Shown: positions 34,975 to 42,461 of the stretch, one piece after another
Numbering within the stretch: position 1 is the stretch's first letter
Layout of the letters: the number at the start of each line of letters is the position of its first letter
Assembly: GCA_900555045.1 (NCBI GenBank)
Contig: USJW01000012.1
Span: 1 to 59,740 of the forward strand
Direction: 5' to 3'
Length of the DNA stretch: 59,740 bases
Source of the DNA: an uncultured Clostridium sp.
GTDB taxonomy: Bacteria > Bacillota > Clostridia > Lachnospirales > Lachnospiraceae
Translations under genes and position numbers: made by a program
The notes under the pieces: generated by a model
What the model was told of the DNA's origin: nothing
The model's database searches: none
What the model saw: the letters and a program-made list of their open reading frames with translations, nothing else

Positions 34975-34999
34975 TATGACTTTTGAAACAAAAGTCATA
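34975..34999. promoter_or_regulatory. Perfect dyad downstream of the sugar operon promoter, candidate operator
   Basis: TATGACTTTT (34975-34984) and AAAAGTCATA (34990-34999) are exact inverted repeats around GAAAC. The site begins about 11 bases after the predicted transcription start, a position suited to repression by the upstream DeoR protein. It could instead be a 5' mRNA hairpin. Confidence 0.55.
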
Positions 35000-35058
35000 A
35001 TCATAGATTTAGCACAAACATAATTGTAAAATTTGTACAAAACAAAGGAGGAGAGTGT

Positions 35059-36435
35059 ATGAAACGACGCGGTGTATTGGCAATGATTTTGGCAGCAAGT
35101 TTGGTATTTACACTGGGTGCATGTTCCCAATCAGGAAGCACAGGTACGCCTAAGGAGACAGCGGAAGTAAAGACAGAGGCTCCGACAACAAAAGAGGAAG
35201 CTCCGACAACAAAAGCACAAGGTGGCGAATCGCAGACAGCGGAACCGGTGACGATTGAGCTCTGGCACACACTGGAGGAGATGTACCGGGATGATTTTAA
35301 TAAATTGGTAGATGAATTTGAGAAGGAGAATCCCAACATCACGGTGAATGTGTCTTACCAGGGAAGAGTGGCGGAGATTCTGGAAAAGATTTTGGCCGCG
35401 AACATTGCCGGCGATGGACTTCCAGATGTGTTCCCCATTCACTCTTCGGAGATACAGACACTGGCAGAGAATGAAGTGATCGACAACCTGGATCCCTATA
35501 TTGCAAGCAATGGGACGGATTTGAGCAAGATCAGCATGATTGACGTGTATGCACACAACGGGAGCCAGTATGGCCTGACGTGGACGATCACCGGCATGTG
35601 CTGGTTCTACAATCAGACGATTGCGGACCAGGAGGGGATCGAGCTTCCTAAAACCTGGGACGAGATGGACGCATTTTTACATAAGGCCGCCATCATCAAT
35701 GCGGATGGCACCACCGAGCGGTATGGAATGTGGATTGGCGGTTGGGATTCCTACTACTTTACCTGGATGCTCTGGAACAATGGAGTGTTGGTGATCGATG
35801 AGGACGGCAATACGACAATCAATTCTGAGAAGGCGCAACAGACAGTTGCTCAAATTAAGCAGTGGATTGATGAGGGGCTTATGATGTGGGGGTACGGCTC
35901 CAATGGTTCGACCAATATGCGGCAGGCTTTCTGGGATGGCAAGGTGTTTGCCATTGTGCATACATCGAGCCAGTACATGAACCACTACGACAACATGAAA
36001 CAGAAGGGGTATGAGTTGGGCGCCTATTTCCCGCCCGCAGGCCCGGATAAGGATACCACTGAGGTGTTCGGCATGTGCCTGTCAATTCCTGCAAAGTCGG
36101 ATCCGGCTAAGAAGGAGGCCGCCTACAAACTGATCGAGTATCTGACCAGCAATGATGTAAATCTGAAGATGGCAGAATTCACTGGATTTTTGGCTAACGG
36201 TACAGATGTGATGCAGACCGAGGAGGGGAAAAAGTATCTGGAAGAGAACCCAGCCATGAAGAATGTCTATAAGCGCATCGGCGACATGACAGTGGCGATT
36301 CAGCTTCCCTGCTATCCGGAGGTGACCGACGTTCTGGAAGATGGGCTGGCGCTTATATTCCTGGAAAATCACGATGTAAAAGCGCAGCTGGACGAAATGG
36401 CACAGCAGATAACAGACTTGTATGCAAATCAGTAG
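35059..36435 (+). CDS. Sugar ABC transporter substrate-binding lipoprotein, family 1
   Basis: Extracellular binding protein for a sugar or oligosaccharide. Lipobox LGAC with Cys22, then a Thr/Glu/Lys-rich linker containing an imperfect repeat (APTTKEE/APTTKAQ). The family 1 fold is seen in TIELWHTLEEMYRDDFNKLVDEFEKENPNI (as blocks), GDGLPDVFPI, TWTITGMCWFYN and LPKTWDEMD. 458 aa. AAAGGAGGAG site before the ATG. Followed by two MalF/MalG-type permeases. Confidence 0.92.
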   Translation: MKRRGVLAMILAASLVFTLGACSQSGSTGTPKETAEVKTEAPTTKEEAPTTKAQGGESQTAEPVTIELWHTLEEMYRDDFNKLVDEFEKENPNITVNVSYQGRVAEILEKILAANIAGDGLPDVFPIHSSEIQTLAENEVIDNLDPYIASNGTDLSKISMIDVYAHNGSQYGLTWTITGMCWFYNQTIADQEGIELPKTWDEMDAFLHKAAIINADGTTERYGMWIGGWDSYYFTWMLWNNGVLVIDEDGNTTINSEKAQQTVAQIKQWIDEGLMMWGYGSNGSTNMRQAFWDGKVFAIVHTSSQYMNHYDNMKQKGYELGAYFPPAGPDKDTTEVFGMCLSIPAKSDPAKKEAAYKLIEYLTSNDVNLKMAEFTGFLANGTDVMQTEEGKKYLEENPAMKNVYKRIGDMTVAIQLPCYPEVTDVLEDGLALIFLENHDVKAQLDEMAQQITDLYANQ

Positions 36436-36453
36436 CTGTGAATACGAAGATTG

Positions 36454-36479
36454 GGGCTGTCTCTGACAGCCCTGTCCTT
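36454..36479 (+). terminator. Intercistronic hairpin between sugar-binding protein and permease genes
   Basis: GGGCTGT (36454-36460) pairs with ACAGCCC (36466-36472), loop CTCTG, followed by a weak T-rich tail. Same position as the hairpin at 1742-1770 in the peptide importer operon, so again a likely partial terminator or mRNA 3' stabiliser. Confidence 0.5.
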
Positions 36480-36504
36480 TATATGAAAGGGAGGGGACAA
36501 AGGC

Positions 36505-37410
36505 ATGGGGAAAAAGAAACGGGGAGCGCTGCGGCGCAAGAGGGAATTCCTGGATTTTGCCTGCGGTTTGCCCGCATTGGTATTTTTTGCGATATTTACC
36601 TACTACCCGATCCTGTATCTGCTAAAAATCAGTTTTACCAACTGGAATCTGATGAAACCCAAGTACCAGTATGTAGGGCTCACGAACTACAAATGGCTGT
36701 TAAGCAATGGTTGGAACAAGTTTTTGACATCCGCCAGAGTGACCGTGATCTACACCTTGGGAGAGGTCTTGATCACAATTATCGGGGGAATTCTTCTGGC
36801 GGTTCTGTTTGACTGTATGAACCGAATGTTTAAGTGGCTGCGGGCGATGGTTGTAATACCTAAGTATGTGGCAGTGGCCTCCACGGCCATGATCTTTTTA
36901 TGGCTGTATAACGACCTATACGGCGTGTTTAACTACATTCTTTCGCTGGCGGGGAGGCCGGGAATTAACTGGCTGGGACAGAAAAACACAGCGCTGGCCT
37001 CGCTGATCGCTTTCGGCGGTTGGCGAACCGTTGGATATGCAATGCTCATCTACTTATCGGCAATGAAAGGGATCAACGAATCGTACCTGGAAGCGGCTGC
37101 TATCGACGGCGCAGGGGGACTTCAAAAACTTCTCTACATTAAAATACCGCTGCTCGCGCCAACAACTCTGTTTTTAGGAGTGACCACCGTAGTGTCATCC
37201 ATGAAGGTGTTCCAGGCGGTGGATGTGCTGACAGGCGGAGGACCTTATGGTGCCACGGATGTGTTGGTCTATTATATCTACGAGCTGGCGTTTGTCAACT
37301 TCCGAATTGACCGGGCTGCGACCGTGGGCGTGATGTTCTTCGGCGCATTGCTGTTGTTTACAGCGGTTACAATGAAATGGTCCAACAATAAAGTGAACTA
37401 TGATGCTTAG
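36505..37410 (+). CDS. Sugar ABC transporter permease, MalF/UgpA family
   Basis: Six-segment BPD_transp_1 permease. N-terminal FACGLPALVFFAIFTYYPILYLL and the coupling loop KGINESYLEAAAIDGAGGLQKLLYIKIPLL are typical. 301 aa. GGGAGGGG site before the ATG. Confidence 0.92.
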   Translation: MGKKKRGALRRKREFLDFACGLPALVFFAIFTYYPILYLLKISFTNWNLMKPKYQYVGLTNYKWLLSNGWNKFLTSARVTVIYTLGEVLITIIGGILLAVLFDCMNRMFKWLRAMVVIPKYVAVASTAMIFLWLYNDLYGVFNYILSLAGRPGINWLGQKNTALASLIAFGGWRTVGYAMLIYLSAMKGINESYLEAAAIDGAGGLQKLLYIKIPLLAPTTLFLGVTTVVSSMKVFQAVDVLTGGGPYGATDVLVYYIYELAFVNFRIDRAATVGVMFFGALLLFTAVTMKWSNNKVNYDA

Positions 37411-37421
37411 GAGATGATCAC

Positions 37422-38288
37422 ATGGCAAGTACGACGAAATTTAATGAATCGGTGAAACGGCGCAGACGTTTTTACCGGTCACTCCAGTATATTGGTGCGC
37501 TGGCGGTCACACTTATCATGGTGTTTCCGCTGTACTGGATGGTCATCTCCTCCGTCAAACCCACGGCAGAGTTGACCCAGGCGGACCCCACTTTCTGGCC
37601 ACATACCATTACTTTTGAGGCATATCGCCTGGTGACACAAAACTATCCGCTGTTTCGCTACCTGTTCAATACACTGATAGTCACGATGGGGATTGTGGCG
37701 ATCCAAACGGTTTTCGGTATATTGGCTGCATATTCATTTTCAAAAGGACAGTACAGGGGAAAGAATGTGCTCTTTATATTTGTGCTTGGCGCATTGATGA
37801 TTCCAATCCAGGTGACCTTTGTTCCCATCTATGTGATGCTCAGTAAAATATCCTGGTTAAACACCTATATGGGCCTGATAGTGCCGGAGTCTTTATCTGC
37901 TTACACAATTTTCTTGCTGAGGCAGAGCTTTATGACAGTGGATGACAGCTACATTGAAGCGGGAAAGGTAGATGGAATGGGAATTTTCCGAGTAATATTT
38001 CAGGTTTTGGTTCCCATGTGCAAACCAACAGTAGTCACAATGGTGATCTTGTCCTTCATCAATGGCTGGAACGCTTATTTCTGGCCGAAAATGATTATTA
38101 CCAGGGACGAGATGCGGACAATTGCATTGGGAATTGCAGAGATTCGAAACTCGTTTCTGAGTATGGAGGTATTGAACATGAACCAAATTATGGCTGCCTC
38201 CTGTATCTCGGTGCTGCCAATTTTGATCCTATTTTTAGTGTTCCAGAAATACATTCTGACCGGTTTTTCCAAGGCAGCCATGAAGTGA
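37422..38288 (+). CDS. Sugar ABC transporter permease, MalG/UgpE family
   Basis: Second six-segment permease with the family N-terminus (IMVFPLYWMVISSVKP) and coupling loop DDSYIEAGKVDGMGIFRVIFQVLVPM. 288 aa. No ATPase gene follows; importers of this class in Firmicutes commonly share an MsmX/MsmK-type ATPase encoded elsewhere, so the set is probably functional. Confidence 0.92.
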   Translation: MASTTKFNESVKRRRRFYRSLQYIGALAVTLIMVFPLYWMVISSVKPTAELTQADPTFWPHTITFEAYRLVTQNYPLFRYLFNTLIVTMGIVAIQTVFGILAAYSFSKGQYRGKNVLFIFVLGALMIPIQVTFVPIYVMLSKISWLNTYMGLIVPESLSAYTIFLLRQSFMTVDDSYIEAGKVDGMGIFRVIFQVLVPMCKPTVVTMVILSFINGWNAYFWPKMIITRDEMRTIALGIAEIRNSFLSMEVLNMNQIMAASCISVLPILILFLVFQKYILTGFSKAAMK

Positions 38289-38305
38289 GGAAGGGGAGTG
38301 ATAGG

Positions 38306-39190
38306 ATGAGACTTTCAACGTCTACATCGATTTTATACAAGAATAAAAATTTTAATAGGCACTACGATATTGAGGAATCCATACGACTGTGCGCCGAGAG
38401 TGGTTTTCGCCATGTGGATGTCAACTTTTATGACCAGGGATTAGAGGGCAATCCGTTAGCAGAGGACCACTGGGAAGAGTGGGTGGACCGAATTCGCACT
38501 CAGGCGGAAAAATCGGGAGTAACCATTTACCAGACCCATGCGTTCTGCTACCGAACGGCAGAATCTACGGACTTTACGATTGACCGCCCGTGGTTTGAGG
38601 AGCGGATCCGCCGGTCGATTGTGGCTTCGCAGAGGTTGGGGGCAGAGTGGACGGTTATTCATCCGGCCGATTTCAGCAGGGATCCCACCTATTCATTTGA
38701 AAAGTGCAAGGCGTTTAACTGTGAGTACTGGAAGCCGTTCGTGGATCTGGGTGCTAAATGTCATGTGGGCATCGCCTTTGAGAATATGTTCCAATCCGGG
38801 TTTAAGCAAAGGTATTGCAGTCTGGTGGATGAGATTATCGATTTGGTGGACACCTTCCACGACAATTTAGTGGGAATTTGTTGGGACACTGGCCATGCGG
38901 CGCTCAGCGGACAACCCCAGGGAGAGTCCATACGAAAAATCGGAAGCCGTTTAAAGGCTATGCACATAAACGATAATCATGCGCTGCCGAAACAGGATGA
39001 GCACTTGATGCCATTTTATGGGTCCATCGATTGGCTCGAGATTATGGAGGCGCTAAAGGAGGTTGATTATCAACATGATTTTGCCTATGAGCTTAAGCAG
39101 GCGACACAGACTCTGCCGCCTGAACTCTGCGGTGAGATGCTTTGCTTTTTGTATCACTTAGGTATGAATTTGATAGCGCGCACCACATAA
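38306..39190 (+). CDS. Sugar phosphate isomerase/epimerase-like TIM-barrel protein
   Basis: Member of the AP_endonuc_2 (xylose-isomerase-like) TIM-barrel family of metal-dependent isomerases, epimerases and dehydratases. Metal-site residues lie in IAFENMF (Glu), CWDTGHAA (Asp, His), MHINDNHA (His) and AYELKQ (Glu). 294 aa from the ATG at 38306, which has a GGAAGGGGAG site; the frame is open far upstream inside the permease gene. It closes the sugar importer operon and presumably acts on the imported sugar or its derivative. Confidence 0.85.
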   Translation: MRLSTSTSILYKNKNFNRHYDIEESIRLCAESGFRHVDVNFYDQGLEGNPLAEDHWEEWVDRIRTQAEKSGVTIYQTHAFCYRTAESTDFTIDRPWFEERIRRSIVASQRLGAEWTVIHPADFSRDPTYSFEKCKAFNCEYWKPFVDLGAKCHVGIAFENMFQSGFKQRYCSLVDEIIDLVDTFHDNLVGICWDTGHAALSGQPQGESIRKIGSRLKAMHINDNHALPKQDEHLMPFYGSIDWLEIMEALKEVDYQHDFAYELKQATQTLPPELCGEMLCFLYHLGMNLIARTT

Positions 39191-39210
39191 ATAGCATATA
39201 ATTCCGTCAC

Positions 39211-39262
39211 GGCATGGAGGCTTTTTTTGGCTGTTAATTCGGCCCCTCCATGCCATTTATTT
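39211..39262 (+). terminator. Terminator-like hairpin after the sugar operon
   Basis: GGCATGGAGG (39211-39220) pairs exactly with CCTCCATGCC (39245-39254); the 24-base loop is T-rich and the tail is ATTTATTT. The gap 39191-39432 (242 bases) otherwise holds only AT-rich sequence; I see no gene in it. Confidence 0.65.
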
Positions 39263-39432
39263 GCAATAATTTACTGGAAATGTCTAACAATTACAAATAA
39301 TAATATCAGATATATAGAAAATAATAAATATAACCAGACAAAACACCTTCCTTTTTTGAGCGTTTTATGATAAAATGAATTCTATTCGACAGATGTTTAG
39401 TAGCGGGGAATTTGTCTAAAAGGGAGGGGCCA

Positions 39433-40290
39433 ATGGAGAAAATTATTTTGACGACAGAGAGCGGATCGGATGTACCGCAGGCTATGGCGGATGAGCTGGG
39501 GATCCACATCATCCCGATGCATGTGATCCTGGGGGAGAAGAGCTATATGGACCGGACAATACCGGTTTCCGAGTGCTTTAATTTTTACAAGAGCACCAGG
39601 AAGATGCCCACGACAAGCGCGGTCAACCCGCAGGAATACGCCACTTTTTTTCTGAATCTCCGAAACGAGAATCCGGATGCCGATATCGTACATATCGCAT
39701 ATTCTTCCAAAGCGTCCTCCACATACCAGCACGCCAAGATCGCGCTGGATGACCTAAAGGACCGCCACATCTATCTCATTGACTCCGAAACTGTATCCAG
39801 CGGCATCGCGCTGCTTTTGTGGAAATCCGCCCAGGTAATCCGGGAGGCTGTGGACGGCGCCCAGGCGGTGGAGATGATCCGCGGGCTGATCCGCCGGGAG
39901 CGGGTCTCCTTCTTGCCCGACACCCTGGAGTATCTGCGGGCCGGCGGCCGCGTGTCAAATGCTGCCTATTTGGGGACCTCGCTGCTGCGCTTAAAGGTGT
40001 TAATCAACATGGTGGACGGCCAGCTTGTGGCCTCCAAGAAGTACCGCGGGGATATGGACAAGGTTTCCTTCCAGTATCTGGATGATTTTGTGAACATCCA
40101 CAAGCCGGACCGGGAGGCGATTATTCTGTTTTACGCCGACGGATTCTCCATGCCGCTCTTGGAACGCTTAAAGGAGCGCTGCGTCCAGATGGGATTTGAG
40201 AAGGTGTTTACCGCTGAGCTCGGCTGCGTGATCGCCTGCCACGGCGGGCCCGGGGTGATGGGACTGGGCGCCTTTGCGGGAGAGTCGTAG
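39433..40290 (+). CDS. DegV-family fatty-acid-binding protein
   Basis: DegV fold, which binds a fatty acid and in FakB delivers it to a fatty acid kinase. N-terminal ILTTESGSDVPQAMADELGI, the conserved TSAVNPQEY (family TSQPS-like position), AYSSKASSTYQHA and LPDTLEYLRAGGRVSNA are present. 285 aa. The start is the ATG at 39433 with AGGGAGG just upstream, not the earlier in-frame codon at 39412. First gene of a four-gene operon with a membrane methyltransferase, a GH3-type ligase and an HD-GYP protein, spaced by 3, -4 and 3 bases. It may supply an acyl group to the GH3 enzyme (inference). Confidence 0.88.
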   Translation: MEKIILTTESGSDVPQAMADELGIHIIPMHVILGEKSYMDRTIPVSECFNFYKSTRKMPTTSAVNPQEYATFFLNLRNENPDADIVHIAYSSKASSTYQHAKIALDDLKDRHIYLIDSETVSSGIALLLWKSAQVIREAVDGAQAVEMIRGLIRRERVSFLPDTLEYLRAGGRVSNAAYLGTSLLRLKVLINMVDGQLVASKKYRGDMDKVSFQYLDDFVNIHKPDREAIILFYADGFSMPLLERLKERCVQMGFEKVFTAELGCVIACHGGPGVMGLGAFAGES

Positions 40291-40293
40291 GCC

Positions 40294-40827
40294 ATGGAAG
40301 AGTGGACTTTGGGGCTGACGGCGTTCGCCCTGTTTTTTCTCTATGACTGGAACCGCGTGTACCGAAACGCGCGGTGGATGAAGCCCTTTTTTTCCATCGG
40401 CTGCCTGCTTCTCGCCTGGGTGGGCCTTCGCTTAATCTGGGCCGCATGGACATCGGGGCGGCGGGGATGGCTGGTTCCCGCGGGGCTTTGCCTGGCAGGG
40501 CTGATCTACACGCTGTTTTTCGCTCTGCCCTTTGACAAGACCTACTGCAAGGAGGCGGACTGCCACAAGGTCTGCCGCACGGGGATTTACGGCTGGTGCC
40601 GCCACCCGGGCATCTGGTGGTTTTTCGGGTGCTTCGGCTGTCTGGGGCTGGCCCTGGGGCAGAGGGAGCGGATGATTTTGTGTCTGGTCCTCTCGGCCCT
40701 CAATCTGGGATACGCGTGGTACCAGGACCGCATGATCTTTGTGCGGGAATTTTCGGATTATGAGGATTATCAGAATACGGTGCCGTTTTTGATACCGAGG
40801 ATGAAAAGGGGAGGTGTTGGCAAGTGA
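40294..40827 (+). CDS. ICMT-like membrane methyltransferase
   Basis: Small integral membrane protein with four to five hydrophobic segments. The C-terminal half has the layout of isoprenylcysteine carboxyl methyltransferase/phospholipid methyltransferase proteins: GIYGWCRHPGIWWFF, then DRMIFVREFSDYEDYQNTVPFLIP with the conserved RHP and E residues. 177 aa. These enzymes methylate lipid-linked carboxyl groups or lipids with SAM; the substrate here is unknown. Start 3 bases after the DegV stop; the stop overlaps the GH3 GTG start. Confidence 0.68.
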   Translation: MEEWTLGLTAFALFFLYDWNRVYRNARWMKPFFSIGCLLLAWVGLRLIWAAWTSGRRGWLVPAGLCLAGLIYTLFFALPFDKTYCKEADCHKVCRTGIYGWCRHPGIWWFFGCFGCLGLALGQRERMILCLVLSALNLGYAWYQDRMIFVREFSDYEDYQNTVPFLIPRMKRGGVGK

Positions 40828-42458
40828 CCTTCGAGGAGAAGCTAAAGAACCAGGAATACGAGCGAATCTGGCAGGAGTACTGCGGCTTTCTGGAGCTGGA
40901 TATAGATTCCTACATGGGGATCCAGAACCGGCTTTTGGAGGAGCAGATGCACATGTGGTGCAACAGTCCGCTGGGGCAGAAAATCCTGAAGGGAAGGATG
41001 CCGCGGACGATCGACGAATTCCGGAAGATGGTCCCGCTCACCACCTACGAGGATTACGCGGACGTGCTGCTCCTAAAGCGGGAGGAGATGCTCCCCGACA
41101 AACCCATTATCTGGATCCAGACCACATGGGAGGGCGGAAAACACCCCATCAAGGTCGCCCCGTACACCAAGGGGATGCTCCAGACCTACAAAAACAACGT
41201 GCTCACCTGCATGATGCTCGCCACCAGCAACGAGAAGGGCAAGTTCGACGTGGAGGCGGGGGACACCTTCCTGTACGCCCTGGCCCCCCTGCCGTACACC
41301 ACCGGGCTGATCCCGCTGGCTTTGACGGACGAGGTGGACATCGAGTTCCTTCCCCCGGTCAGCGAGGCGGTGAACATGACCTTCTCGGAGCGGAACAAGC
41401 GCGGCTTCAAGATGGGCATGAGCAAGGGAATCGACTTCTTCTTCGGCCTCGGGAGCGTGGCGTACTATGTGAGTCTCAGCGTGGCCCATCTGTCCGAGGG
41501 CGACAAAAAGGGCTCCTCCCTGTTAAAAAAGATGTGCTCCATGTCGCCGGCCATGATGGCCCGATACGTGAAGGCGAAAAACCAGTGCAAGAAGGAGAAC
41601 CGGCCCTTAAAGCCCAAGGATCTGTTTAAACTGAAGGGCTTTCTGTGCGCGGGCACGGACAACCACTGCTACAAGGACGACTTGGAGGACCTCTGGGGCG
41701 TGCGGCCGGTGGAGGTGTTCTCCGGCACGGAGCCCAGCTGCATCGGCACGGAGACCTGGAACCGAAAAGGCCTGTACTTTTTCCCGGACGCCTGCTTTTA
41801 CGAGTTCATCCCCGAGGCGGAGATGTACAAGAACATGGACGACCCCTCCTACACGCCCCGCACGGTGTGCATGAACGAGGTAGTGCCCGGCGAGGTGTAC
41901 GAGATCGCGCTGACGGTGCTTAAAGGAGGCGCGTTTGCCCGCTACCGGGTGGGCGATATGTACCGCTGCCTGGGGCTCACCAGCAAGGAGGACGACACCA
42001 GGATCCCGAGGTTTGAGTACATCGACCGCATCCCCAGCATCATCGACATCGCCGGGTTTACGCGGATCTCCGAAAACTCCATCCGGAACGTGATCGAGCT
42101 CTCCGGCCTGGAGGTGGCGGGCTGGGTGGCGCTAAAAGAGTTTACGGCGGACAAGGGGCGTCCCTTCTTGCACATGTACGTGGAGCTGGCTCCCGGCACG
42201 GTGGTGGGGCGCGCGGTCAGCAGAGAGCTGCTCAAGGAGCAGCTGACCATCTACTTTAAATATGTGGATCAGGATTACAACGACTTAAAACGGATCCTGG
42301 GGATGGATCCCCTGGAGGTCACGGTTCTGCGCTGCGGGACGTTTGCGGCCTACCGTGAGAAGACCGGAAGGGAGCTGCGCCATGTCAACCCCTCCGTTCA
42401 CGACGTGCAGGACATGGTGAAACTGCAGGAGACGCTTGACGGACGGAGGAGATATTAG
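40824..42458 (+). CDS. GH3-family acyl-acid amido synthetase-like protein
   Basis: Resembles plant and bacterial GH3 enzymes, which adenylate a carboxylic acid and join it to an amino acid. Blocks: the substrate/ATP region VEVFSGTEPSCIGTE with FFPDACFYEFIPE, GEVYEIALTVLKGGAFARYRVGDMYRC (GH3 YRYRVGD region) and IDIAGFTRISENSI. The first ATP motif, SSGTT/TSGTTG in the family, is replaced by TTWEGGKHPIK. 544 aa, usual length. GTG start with GGAGG 9 bases upstream, overlapping the methyltransferase gene. Acid and amine substrates are not predictable; a DegV-delivered fatty acid is a reasonable guess. Confidence 0.8.
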   Translation: MTFEEKLKNQEYERIWQEYCGFLELDIDSYMGIQNRLLEEQMHMWCNSPLGQKILKGRMPRTIDEFRKMVPLTTYEDYADVLLLKREEMLPDKPIIWIQTTWEGGKHPIKVAPYTKGMLQTYKNNVLTCMMLATSNEKGKFDVEAGDTFLYALAPLPYTTGLIPLALTDEVDIEFLPPVSEAVNMTFSERNKRGFKMGMSKGIDFFFGLGSVAYYVSLSVAHLSEGDKKGSSLLKKMCSMSPAMMARYVKAKNQCKKENRPLKPKDLFKLKGFLCAGTDNHCYKDDLEDLWGVRPVEVFSGTEPSCIGTETWNRKGLYFFPDACFYEFIPEAEMYKNMDDPSYTPRTVCMNEVVPGEVYEIALTVLKGGAFARYRVGDMYRCLGLTSKEDDTRIPRFEYIDRIPSIIDIAGFTRISENSIRNVIELSGLEVAGWVALKEFTADKGRPFLHMYVELAPGTVVGRAVSRELLKEQLTIYFKYVDQDYNDLKRILGMDPLEVTVLRCGTFAAYREKTGRELRHVNPSVHDVQDMVKLQETLDGRRRY

Positions 42459-42461
42459 CTT

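Noticed and set aside
40814..41629. 271-codon frame overlapping the start of the GH3 gene
   Set aside because: Out-of-frame shadow of the GH3 coding sequence, compositionally skewed to Arg/Gly, no ribosome site.
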